Origin: JBFMFE01 sp040752295
Lineage (GTDB): Bacteria > UBP15 > UBA6099 > JBFMBQ01
Reading direction: 5' to 3'
Length of the DNA stretch: 10,665 nucleotides
Assembly: GCA_040752295.1 (NCBI GenBank)
Contig: JBFMFE010000030.1
Location: 1 to 10,665, forward strand
Within the stretch, counting starts at the first letter, position 1. The number at the start of each line of letters is the position of its first letter. Shown here in pieces: positions 1 through 7,482 of the stretch. The notes under the pieces were generated by a model, which worked only from the letters and a program-made list of their open reading frames with translations, did not search any database and was not told the origin of the DNA. Made by a program: the position numbers and the translations under genes.

Positions 1-1
1 C

Positions 2-1978
2 ACCATCGCCGTCGCCTCTACGGACGCGTCGGGAAACACGACCACCGTCTCGCGTTCCGTGAGCGTGGACTCGGTTCCGCCCACCGCCGACATAACCTAT
101 CCTTCGGATGGCGCCGCCGTGGGCGGCAGCCTGCTCATCGCCGGCACGGCGAACGACGCAAACTTCAAGGAGTACGCGCTCCGCTTCGGTCCGGGCGAAA
201 ACCCCACCGCCTGGGGCGTCATCACCGCGACGTCCACGACGCCCGTGGACGCCTCAACGCTCGGCACGTGGAACACCTCGAACCTCTTCGGCACTTACAC
301 GATCAGGCTCAACGTCACTGATACCTTCGGGAACGGCGCCGAAAAGACAAGGGTCGTGAACGTCGGGAACGCCTGCACGCTTTCGGGAACCATAACAAAA
401 GGCCAGTGGAAGATGCTCTCCCTGCCGGGAAAGCCGCTCGACCCGGTCCCGTCGAGCTTCCTGGGCACCAGCCGGTACGAGACCCAGCGCTGGGACCCCG
501 CCATGGAAGTGAGCGATCCGCACCTGTACAACTACAAACGCTCGTTCCTCATAGACGACGCGGGGATCGGTTTCTGGGTGAAACCCTACGAGCAGGACAT
601 AACCTACAACGTCCCATCGTGGATACCGGACACAACGGCGGAGTTCGAGATACACCTTTACGAGGGTTGGAACCAGATCGGCGTTCCGTTCAACCGCGAG
701 ATGGCGTGGGACCTGGTCAGTGTGCGGAGCAGCGCCACGGGCGAGGAAAAAGGCATGGCGGAGGCGGTGACCGCCGGCTGGATTGACGGCTCTTTCTACG
801 GCTACGCCTCGGGCGGCTACGTGCAGAAAGGGACAGGAAACTCGATGTCGCCCTACGAAGGGTACTTCGTCAGGGCGTACACCGGCGTTGACCTGCTCGT
901 AGACCCCGGCGCCGGGCTTCCGGGCGGGATCGCCGCGCTGATCGTCCGCCCGCGCTACGACTGGAAAATACAGGTGTCCGCTGAGACGAGGACGGCGAAC
1001 GACACGGATAATTTCGCCGGGATAATGAAGGGCGCGGACGATGAATTCGACGCCTTCGACTCGGGCGAGCCGCCCGTCGTGTCCCCCTACGTTTCGGTAT
1101 ACTTCAACAACGAAAACTGGCAGAGGAACGCCGGGCGCTTCACATCGGACATCAGGTCGGGAACGGCGCCGGCGATGGAAGGCGGACAGACGCTTGAGAA
1201 AGAATGGAAATTTACGGTTCAAACGGACACCGGAGATAACACCGTGAGGCTGCGCCTGTACAACGCCGCGACGTCGCCCCCGTCGTCCGCGGAGACCCTC
1301 CCGGCGAACTACGGGATCACCGTGAGGGACACAGTGACCGGCGAGGAGTTCGATCCGAGGACGAAACCCGAGTACACGTTCACGTACAGAGACGGGGAAG
1401 GCGGGAAGCGCGAGTTTATATTGAAGGCTGTCAGGCTTGCCGCCGCGCGGGAGGAAGACCGCACGCTGAGCCTCCCCGCGGGGTGGAACCTGATCGCCGT
1501 GCCGCTGGAACCGGAAAACACCGACGTCCGCGCACAGCTCGGCGACGACCTGAACGACATCGTCGTGTTTCAGTACTACGAGAGAGAAATGTACAATCCC
1601 GAAAGCCCGGAACACGTGGACGTACAGGCCGGGATCGGCTACTGGATATATCTCGAAGCCCCCGCGACGGTTGACTTCAGGGGCGCGCCGACGAACACCT
1701 CGACGCCCGTCGGTGTTCCCCTCGCGAAAGGCTGGAACCTGATCGGTAACCCCTACGAAACGCAAATCGTTTTCGGAGACAACATACTGGTCACGAAGGA
1801 CGGCGAGACGCTCGCCCTCGGCGCCGCCGTGCGGAGGGGATGGCTCGCAGTGCCGATGTACACTTACGAGAACGGCACGGGAGACTACGCGAAGATCGAC
1901 GCCGGCGGCGTCCTCGCCCCCTGGCGGGGCTATATCATCAAGGCGCTGGAGAGGTGTGAGATAACGATCGCTCCATGA
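2..1978 (+). CDS. Large Ig-like/GWNLIG-module surface protein, 5' truncated
   Basis: The reading frame is open from base 2, so the true start lies upstream. About 658 residues are visible. In order: the end of one repeat, then an Ig-like domain (about residues 25-123) opening with VPPTADITYPSDG and closing with YTIRLNVTDTFGNG; two modules of the type 'GW.xIGVP ... GxGFWVKPY' and 'EGYFVRAY' (about 135-300); a beta-rich module beginning near DWKIQVSAETR that contains DNFAGIMKGADDEFDAFD (about 318-480); then two clearer modules, LPAGWNLIAVP ... GIGYWIYLE and LAKGWNLIGNP ... WRGYIIKALE (about 490-655). No catalytic motif, transmembrane anchor, LPXTG or recognisable sorting tail is visible. Such repeat arrays are typical of secreted or surface-attached adhesion-like proteins, so that role is inferred. 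The stop overlaps the next start (ATGA), implying translational coupling to the barrel gene. The upstream part should contain the signal peptide and further Ig-like repeats. Confidence 0.85.
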   Translation, partial: TIAVASTDASGNTTTVSRSVSVDSVPPTADITYPSDGAAVGGSLLIAGTANDANFKEYALRFGPGENPTAWGVITATSTTPVDASTLGTWNTSNLFGTYTIRLNVTDTFGNGAEKTRVVNVGNACTLSGTITKGQWKMLSLPGKPLDPVPSSFLGTSRYETQRWDPAMEVSDPHLYNYKRSFLIDDAGIGFWVKPYEQDITYNVPSWIPDTTAEFEIHLYEGWNQIGVPFNREMAWDLVSVRSSATGEEKGMAEAVTAGWIDGSFYGYASGGYVQKGTGNSMSPYEGYFVRAYTGVDLLVDPGAGLPGGIAALIVRPRYDWKIQVSAETRTANDTDNFAGIMKGADDEFDAFDSGEPPVVSPYVSVYFNNENWQRNAGRFTSDIRSGTAPAMEGGQTLEKEWKFTVQTDTGDNTVRLRLYNAATSPPSSAETLPANYGITVRDTVTGEEFDPRTKPEYTFTYRDGEGGKREFILKAVRLAAAREEDRTLSLPAGWNLIAVPLEPENTDVRAQLGDDLNDIVVFQYYEREMYNPESPEHVDVQAGIGYWIYLEAPATVDFRGAPTNTSTPVGVPLAKGWNLIGNPYETQIVFGDNILVTKDGETLALGAAVRRGWLAVPMYTYENGTGDYAKIDAGGVLAPWRGYIIKALERCEITIAP

Positions 1979-3999
1979 GTCCGCGGAGATTGAGAGGGTT
2001 GATGAGCGCGCTGCTCTTTTCCACGCTCGCCGCGGGGACGGCGTCCCCCGGCGCCGGCGCTTCATGCCTGAAGGGCGGCGCCGCCGTCGAGCGGGAACTC
2101 ACGCACGCGAGCGGCTTCCGCGTGCTCATCAACGGAGTCGAGTTGAAACTCGGCGAACCGCTGTGGGTCTGGCGCGGGGTGGGATTCCTTCCGCTCGAAA
2201 ACGGCGTCCTTATGAAACTCAACCTCAAGACTGCGGTCTTCGAGGAGGGTGGCGTCAGAGTCCTCTCATTGAGCGGCGGCGGAAGGGAAGCGGAATATAC
2301 CGAAGGCTCGTGCATGTTCCTCGTCAACGGGGAGGCGCGCACGACGAACGCGGCGCCGCTGCTCCGCACCCGCGCGCCGGCGATACCGGTGAGAAGCTTT
2401 TTCAGCGACGTCCTCGGAGGCGCCGTGCAATGGGACGGAGACCGGAAAACAGTGCGGATAACAATCGAGAGGACGGAGGATGGCAATGTTTACAGGCTGC
2501 CGCCGGGATTCTTCGCGCCCGGCGGGGAACAGCCCGCGGAAACCGCCGCCGTAAAGGCGGAAGAGGAACCGGTCTCCGCCGCCGGAGCGCCGGCGGAAAC
2601 CGCCGGGGAACGGGAAAAACCGGGGTTTCAATACACCTACGAAAACACGACCGGTGTGGACTCCTCGGAGATCACGGGCAGCCTGTCGGACAGTTACGTG
2701 CAGGAGGAATCCGTCCTTTACAACCTGTATTATCTCAGGCTGAAAGACGTTTTAGACAACGGGTACGAGATGAACGCGATCATCCGCACGATTGGAACCA
2801 CCGACGAAGACCGGAAGAAATTCGAGTTCGACAAGCTCACGCTCGCGTTCGAAAAGGAAGGCAGGAGTTTTCAGGTTTACGACGTCCTGCCGCGTTTCTC
2901 ACGTTTCCTCCTGCGCGACTACCGGCTACAGGGAATAATGCACGACAGAAAAGCCCCGGGCGGCGAGTTCTCGATAATCGCCGGAAAAACCCCGAAGGAA
3001 CTGCGCGACTCCGAATACGCGCGATACGTCGCCGGAGCGAGGATCGCCAGAAATATCGGTTCCGATAAAGTGGTGAGGATGAATTTCGTCGGAACGCGGG
3101 ACACCGGAACGGCGCGTTCCACGGAAAAGATCAACAACCGGGTCATAAGCCTCGAGGGCGCCGGAAAGTTAGGGGGCGGGTGGGAGATTTCGAGCGAATA
3201 CGCCGGGAGCCGCACGTCGGGAATGACAGGGGGCGGCGCCGGCGGCAGGGCGGTCCTGCTGCGAACTTCCTACAAGAGCAGAAGGACAAGGATGAACGTG
3301 CAGTACGAGCGGACCGGCGCGGATTTCGTTTCCGAGACGAGCCTTTACGCCGCCGGGCGGTCGGAATTCGCCGCCTCCTGCCAGAGAAAACCCTCGGAAA
3401 GGACGATGTACGCGCTGGGCTTCAAAAACAGGCTCTACGGGGGAAGCAGGACGTTCTTCTACCCGGTGTCGCTGACACTCAAACCCGCGGGGAACAGGAA
3501 AAAACTGAAGTTGGAACTCGGGCGCGATTACCAGAGAACGATCGGCGCGGACCCCAGGCTGGTGGACGAAAAGTCCGTGAGCGTGACGGAGAAGTTCGGG
3601 ACAATGGGAGTTGATTTCAGGTTCGTCAGAAGGAAAAACCGGGACAGCTCCCGCGAGGTGCTTTACAGGAACACCAGAGCGCTTAAGCTGTCCGCACCGC
3701 TCAGCCCGCGCCTGTACACGACGCTTCGCCTCACGAACGAAAGGCGGCAGGGAAGCTCAACGCCCGTCACACGCTTCGGAAAGGTCACCTTCGAGTACGA
3801 ACTGAAAGCCTGGACGGACTTCGTCTTTTCGCTCGAGAGGTACTACCAGGGAGGTTCCGCTGACCGCTTCGGGGTGAGCGCGGGCTTCGGGAAGGTGAAC
3901 ATCTACGACGACTGGGAAATCGGACTCAACTACAGTTTCTACAACTATAGAACGCACAACGATTCAACACTAAAATTACGCTACTCGTTCCTGAGGTAG
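1975..3999 (+). CDS. Outer-membrane beta-barrel protein with N-terminal CuAO-N-like stalk domain
   Basis: 674 residues. A Sec signal peptide (basic MSPRRLRGLM, then SALLFSTLAA) ends near residue 30. Residues 48-165 resemble the copper amine oxidase N-terminal (PF07833-type) stalk domain: FRVLINGVELKLG, FLPLENGVLMK, MFLVNGEARTTNAAP, IPVRSFFSDVLGGAVQWD and KTVRITIE follow the usual order of NG, P(L)R, LGxxVxWD and KTVxI elements. Residues about 180-216 are an Ala/Glu/Pro linker. Residues 217-674 are rich in alternating polar/aromatic strands; VYDVLPRFSRFLLRDYRLQG resembles a 'D..P.FS.Y.L.G' motif seen in large uncharacterised outer-membrane barrels. The last strand (LKLRYSFLR) is aromatic-rich with Phe near the C-terminus, as in many outer-membrane proteins. 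The start at 1975 overlaps the previous stop by ATGA; a purine-rich GGAGAGGTG lies about 18 bases upstream, so coupling is likelier than independent initiation. The transported or anchored partner is unknown; the co-translated surface protein is the obvious candidate. A porin or receptor role cannot be excluded. Confidence 0.85.
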   Translation: MSPRRLRGLMSALLFSTLAAGTASPGAGASCLKGGAAVERELTHASGFRVLINGVELKLGEPLWVWRGVGFLPLENGVLMKLNLKTAVFEEGGVRVLSLSGGGREAEYTEGSCMFLVNGEARTTNAAPLLRTRAPAIPVRSFFSDVLGGAVQWDGDRKTVRITIERTEDGNVYRLPPGFFAPGGEQPAETAAVKAEEEPVSAAGAPAETAGEREKPGFQYTYENTTGVDSSEITGSLSDSYVQEESVLYNLYYLRLKDVLDNGYEMNAIIRTIGTTDEDRKKFEFDKLTLAFEKEGRSFQVYDVLPRFSRFLLRDYRLQGIMHDRKAPGGEFSIIAGKTPKELRDSEYARYVAGARIARNIGSDKVVRMNFVGTRDTGTARSTEKINNRVISLEGAGKLGGGWEISSEYAGSRTSGMTGGGAGGRAVLLRTSYKSRRTRMNVQYERTGADFVSETSLYAAGRSEFAASCQRKPSERTMYALGFKNRLYGGSRTFFYPVSLTLKPAGNRKKLKLELGRDYQRTIGADPRLVDEKSVSVTEKFGTMGVDFRFVRRKNRDSSREVLYRNTRALKLSAPLSPRLYTTLRLTNERRQGSSTPVTRFGKVTFEYELKAWTDFVFSLERYYQGGSADRFGVSAGFGKVNIYDDWEIGLNYSFYNYRTHNDSTLKLRYSFLR

Positions 4000-4009
4000 C
4001 GAGGGGGTG

Positions 4010-4084
4010 ATGGAAAAGACTGAAAAAGAATTGCGGATTTCACGAACGATTCACGGCAGGGTGACGAAAGGGGGACGGCAATGA
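4010..4084 (+). CDS. Possible 24-residue leader/coupling ORF
   Basis: A 24-codon ORF starts MEKTEKELRIS, is basic at its end (RVTKGGRQ), and fills almost the whole gap between the barrel gene and the FecR-domain gene. GAGG at 4001-4004 sits five bases before its ATG and could serve as a ribosome-binding site. Its TGA (4082-4084) overlaps the FecR-gene ATG (4081-4083) as ATGA, the same arrangement used between the two preceding genes. The peptide has no signal sequence or recognised domain. It could be a genuine small protein, a coupling ORF that carries ribosomes onto the FecR-gene start, or chance. The FecR gene has a good Shine-Dalgarno of its own, which weakens the need for coupling. Confidence 0.35.
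   Translation: MEKTEKELRISRTIHGRVTKGGRQ
4067..4075 (+). promoter_or_regulatory. Ribosome-binding site of the FecR-domain gene
   Basis: AAAGGGGGA ends five bases before the ATG at 4081. It is the most convincing Shine-Dalgarno in the window and supports that start. The other genes have weak, distant or overlapping signals. Confidence 0.6.
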
Positions 4085-5007
4085 AGCGGAGGCACGTTTT
4101 CGAAATACTCACGATAGCGCTTTTCGCGGCGTCGCTGGTCCTGATCCATGCGGCGCAGGCGAAGAAGGGCGGCAGCGCCGCGCTCGTGGCGGTGAAGGGG
4201 ACGGTAACCGTCATGAAGGCGGGCGCAACGCAGTGGAGCGAAGCCGCCGAGAAGACGTCCGTGTCCGAGGGCGACACGATACGCACGGCGGCAGGCTCGA
4301 GCGTGATCATCAGGTTCGCCGACGGTTCGATGACGAAGCTCGGACCGATGGCTTCCATGAGCGTCTCCAGCCTGCTGGCGGCGGAGGAGACGGCGAAAAC
4401 CTCACTGGACGTGACCGTCGGCAAGACGTGGTCTCGGGTGCAGAGGCTCGGCAGTGAATCGCGGTTCCACGTGATGACCCCCACCGCGGTCGCCGGCGTG
4501 CGGGGCACATACTTCTCCTCGGAGGTCGGGGGGGACACCACGAGCCAGTTCGACGTGTTCGAGGGCGAGGTCGAAGTGGCGAGCAGGCAGGACCCGTCGC
4601 AGGCGGTAAGCGTCAAGGCGCACCACACCACGACGGTGGCGGCGAACCAGGCGCCCACGGACCCGGCTCGGATGACCGAGGAACAGGAAGCCGAATCGGC
4701 GGGGGGATTCTCCGACGAGGATTACACGCGCGCCAAATTCAGCGTGCAGGTCAGCGTGAATCCCCAGGTCCTCGTTCCCGGCGAAAAGGCGACGGTCTCC
4801 ATTCAGGTGTACAAGGACGACGAACCGTTCCGCAAGGAAGTGAACGTGAAGCTCGAGTTGAGCGGTTCGGCGGTCTTCACCGCGAACGGAACCTCAACAA
4901 TCGAAGCCGTGACGGACTCCAACGGGGCGCTCGCGCTCGAGATCACCGACGCCGAGCAGGAAACGGTGAACGTCGCCGCCACACTGAAGATCAAGGTGGG
5001 CAAGTAA
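4081..5007 (+). CDS. Exported FecR-domain protein with C-terminal Big_1-like Ig domain
   Basis: 308 residues. A signal peptide (MKRRH, hydrophobic 8-23, probable cleavage after AQA at 27) indicates export. Residues 38-190 are a FecR domain: GTVTVMK, VSEGDTIRTAAGSSVIIRFADGS, the hallmark TPTAVAGVRGT (133-143), and FDVFEGEVEVA. A Glu-rich linker (about 195-215) leads to an invasin/Big_1-like Ig domain (217-306) with VNPQVLVPGEKATVSIQV and a VTDSNGALALEI segment. In iron-regulated FecR proteins this domain is periplasmic and follows a cytoplasmic anti-sigma segment and a transmembrane helix. Here there is no anti-sigma segment and no adjacent sigma factor, so a structural or ligand-sensing role outside the cytoplasm is more likely than sigma regulation. 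It sits directly after the barrel gene with a strong Shine-Dalgarno and a possible coupled ORF upstream, suggesting the same operon. The precise ligand is unknown. Confidence 0.88.
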   Translation: MKRRHVFEILTIALFAASLVLIHAAQAKKGGSAALVAVKGTVTVMKAGATQWSEAAEKTSVSEGDTIRTAAGSSVIIRFADGSMTKLGPMASMSVSSLLAAEETAKTSLDVTVGKTWSRVQRLGSESRFHVMTPTAVAGVRGTYFSSEVGGDTTSQFDVFEGEVEVASRQDPSQAVSVKAHHTTTVAANQAPTDPARMTEEQEAESAGGFSDEDYTRAKFSVQVSVNPQVLVPGEKATVSIQVYKDDEPFRKEVNVKLELSGSAVFTANGTSTIEAVTDSNGALALEITDAEQETVNVAATLKIKVGK

Positions 5008-5050
5008 GAGCTGCGCTCCGGCAGGCGCGTTAGAGCAGGCAAAGAGCCGG

Positions 5051-5090
5051 TTGTGATTTCGCCGGGGTTTTCCGGCGCACGTTTGTGATT
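5051..5090 (+). promoter_or_regulatory. Hairpin flanked by TTGTGATT direct repeats upstream of the FecR-like lipoprotein gene
   Basis: A perfect 6-bp inverted repeat (CGCCGG at 5060-5065, CCGGCG at 5072-5077) with loop GGTTTT is framed by two exact copies of TTGTGATT (5051-5058 and 5083-5090). The copies are 32 bp apart, close to three helical turns, on the same face of DNA. The second copy ends four bases before the ATG at 5095, where no Shine-Dalgarno is visible. This could be a protein-binding site, an mRNA structure controlling initiation, or a weak attenuator. In GC-rich DNA a 6-bp GC stem alone is unremarkable; the paired repeats make it worth noting. Confidence 0.3.
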
Positions 5091-5094
5091 AATC

Positions 5095-7482
5095 ATGAAA
5101 TACTTACCTCGCGCATGCACGATGCTGCTGTTATGTGTCACAGCCTGCGCGGCGCACGGCGCCTCCGCTTCGTCCGCTGAAGAAATAGAAGTTGAAATCG
5201 CCGGGTCCGCAACGGTCGTCTTCCGACCCGCGGAGGAATCCGCCCGCAAACACGTCGCGGTGATCAAGAGAACCGCGGGAACGGCGCTCCTCCGCAGGAG
5301 CGGCGAGGTGGTCTGGGAAAACGCCCCCGCCGGCGAAAAGCTTTACAACGGCGACGCGCTGGAGACGCGGCAGGAATCCGCGGCGGTTGTGGAGTTCGAG
5401 GACAAAAGCTACCTGAAAATCTCCCCCGTTTCTCTCGTGATTTTCAGGGAGGCGAAGGCGGAGGAGCAGCCCGCGCACCTCGCGGATTTACAGAGCGGAA
5501 AGGCATGGGGACGGATAGAAGGCGGCGACGACGTCACGCCGGTCGTCGTCATGACCCCCGGCGGCTACGTTGACGGGCGTAAAACCGTCATCTTCGTCGA
5601 GGCGAACGAACGCTCCCGCTCCGCCTGCGTTGACGTCTTCAAGGGAACCGTCAACGTCCGTCCGCTCTCCATGCCCGATCAGCCGGTCGCGCTTCAGCAT
5701 CACAGCAGGGCGACAATCGAGGCGGACAAGCCGCCCGGCGCCGTAACCGTCATAACGGACGAGCCTGACGAGAGCGACCTCGAACGCTCGTGCCTCACGG
5801 CGAAAGAAGAGGAGCCTGCCAAAGCCGCCGCGCCGGGGCAGGGCGTCATGGTCGTAAAAACGAAAAAAGGCGGGGAGATATGGGTCGAAATCACTAATTA
5901 CGCTTCCGTGAGCTTCACGTCGCAGGCGCCCGCGGCGGAAGAAACGATCCTGACGGACCAGGACAGGGTGATCCTGTTTCACGCGGAAGCGGCGCCCGCC
6001 GAGGCTGAAGAAACAGCGGCGGCTCAGCCGGAATACGAACTCATAGTGGTGACGGACACCACCACCATCTCTTTCCAGAAACCGGAGGAAGAGAAGCCCG
6101 CGGAGGAACCGTCGGAAGCCGGCGCGTGCGTGATAGGGAGCATCGTCATCGAGGCGGTGGAACCCGCCGGGCTGGATATAAGCCCCGCGAGCGTTCAGGC
6201 GGGAGGGTCGGCGTCGGTTGCCATGACCACATGCGGCGCGCCGAAGATCAGGCTTGAAGCCGCGAACGTCGCGTGCGAAAACGCCGCGTTCGACGCCGTG
6301 CAGCTGGAAACGGGAGGGGGCGCGCCGGAGATATTCCCCGCGGAAACTCCCATTGAAATGAGTCTCGCCTCCCCGGGCGAATTCCCGTTCACGGCGAGAC
6401 TGCTCGACCGTTCGCTCGGCGCCGAACACCCGGAGTTCAACTTCACGCTTCAATACACGAAAGAAGTCGCGCCGCCGGAAGCCAATCTGACGCAGGTCGG
6501 AAATACCTCAATTGAGGACGTGTTCGAAAAACTCGTCCTCTACCGCGACTCGCTCGACGGGAGCTATCTCGTGGTGAGAGGGACCGCGGTTCCCGCGCAG
6601 GGATGCGCCATCGCCGGCGCGGACGTCACACTCGACGCGGGTTCCACGTGGCAGAAAGCCTCGGACGGCGGCGCGGGCGCGTTCGAGCTAAGGTTCGTCC
6701 CCTCCGAGACAACATACTTCATCTCCGCAAGAGCCGAGGATGAGGAACTGCGCCAATCGGAGGAACCCGTCCGGCACCTCGAAGTCGAATACCATCACAT
6801 GACCGAGGAGGAAAACCTCAGGGAGGTCTTCGAGAAACTGATACGCGCTTACATAGACAAGGACACACTCACGTTCATGGGCATCACTTCCGCGTCGTTC
6901 CATTCCACGTACCAGGGGATCGAGGACAACTCGCTGCTCCAGGAGTCCCTCGAGAACAAGTTCATCGCCTACCCGGCAATCTACCTCAAGTACCAGGTGG
7001 ACACGGTGACGGTCTCCGGCGCCGAGGGAAGGGTCTATTTCTACTGGACGGCGGACACCGCCATGGGCGGATTCGACTATTACGCTGTTTTCATCTTCGA
7101 GAAGGAGACCGAATGGGCGTTTACCTCGGTGACTGATGACAACACATTCCTGCGCTACACGAGCGAGGTGCACACCATATCGCTCTCCGCCGCGAAGACC
7201 GTCCTGATCGCCGACGAAAGCGACAGCACGACCATTTCCGGCGAAGTCAGGGACTCGGCGAACAACCTCGTGAAAGACGGAACGGTGATCTCCCTCTCCG
7301 CGTCCTCGGGTTCGATCCCTGCCGCCGCGACCACTACAAACGGTCTCGTTTCGGCGACCTACACGACGGGGTATTTTCCGGGAACCGTCACCGTCACGGC
7401 GTCCTCCTCCAACGGAGTCTACGCCTCCATAACGCTCGAACTTCTGCCCGAACGCGCAGACCTGCCGCCGGGGATGAAATAG
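5095..7482 (+). CDS. Multidomain lipoprotein: diverged FecR-like region, NTF2-like domain, terminal Ig domain
   Basis: 795 residues. The first possible ATG is used; an in-frame TGA lies at 5086-5088. A short signal peptide ends in VTAC, a lipobox-like site with Cys18, so it is probably a lipoprotein. Residues 50-215 align by eye with the FecR domain of the preceding gene (LYNGDALETRQESAAVVEFEDKS, GKAWGRIEG, VVMTPGGYVDGRKTVIF, VDVFKGTVNV), but the usual AVAGVRGT motif is replaced. Residues about 230-345 are Glu/Ala/Pro-rich linkers with two beta-rich patches (VMVVKTKKGGEIWVEI; YELIVVTDTTTISFQK). Residues 488-565 resemble a carboxypeptidase-regulatory-like or Ig fold (DVTLDAGSTWQKASDGGAGAF). 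Residues 568-690 fit an NTF2/SnoaL-like fold: a predicted helix pair (LREVFEKLIRAYIDKD) followed by strands. Residues 695-785 are a Big_1-like Ig domain (VLIADESDSTTISGEV ... GTVTVTASSSNG). It is probably in the same operon as the smaller FecR protein, 87 bp upstream. No enzyme activity is predicted; the NTF2-like call is by pattern only. Confidence 0.82.
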   Translation: MKYLPRACTMLLLCVTACAAHGASASSAEEIEVEIAGSATVVFRPAEESARKHVAVIKRTAGTALLRRSGEVVWENAPAGEKLYNGDALETRQESAAVVEFEDKSYLKISPVSLVIFREAKAEEQPAHLADLQSGKAWGRIEGGDDVTPVVVMTPGGYVDGRKTVIFVEANERSRSACVDVFKGTVNVRPLSMPDQPVALQHHSRATIEADKPPGAVTVITDEPDESDLERSCLTAKEEEPAKAAAPGQGVMVVKTKKGGEIWVEITNYASVSFTSQAPAAEETILTDQDRVILFHAEAAPAEAEETAAAQPEYELIVVTDTTTISFQKPEEEKPAEEPSEAGACVIGSIVIEAVEPAGLDISPASVQAGGSASVAMTTCGAPKIRLEAANVACENAAFDAVQLETGGGAPEIFPAETPIEMSLASPGEFPFTARLLDRSLGAEHPEFNFTLQYTKEVAPPEANLTQVGNTSIEDVFEKLVLYRDSLDGSYLVVRGTAVPAQGCAIAGADVTLDAGSTWQKASDGGAGAFELRFVPSETTYFISARAEDEELRQSEEPVRHLEVEYHHMTEEENLREVFEKLIRAYIDKDTLTFMGITSASFHSTYQGIEDNSLLQESLENKFIAYPAIYLKYQVDTVTVSGAEGRVYFYWTADTAMGGFDYYAVFIFEKETEWAFTSVTDDNTFLRYTSEVHTISLSAAKTVLIADESDSTTISGEVRDSANNLVKDGTVISLSASSGSIPAAATTTNGLVSATYTTGYFPGTVTVTASSSNGVYASITLELLPERADLPPGMK

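Noticed and set aside
254..2065. 603-codon open frame on the minus strand
   Set aside because: It is a mirror of the surface-protein frame caused by GC-rich third positions; its product is Arg/Val/His-rich with no domain logic, while the + frame shows clear Ig and GWNLIG motifs.
4081..5007. Classical FecR anti-sigma regulator of iron uptake
   Set aside because: It starts with a signal peptide, lacks the cytoplasmic anti-sigma segment, and no ECF sigma factor or TonB receptor gene is adjacent.
5488..6453. 321-codon open frame on the minus strand
   Set aside because: Antisense to the FecR-like lipoprotein; Arg/Phe/Gly-rich composition without motifs, typical of GC-skew shadows.
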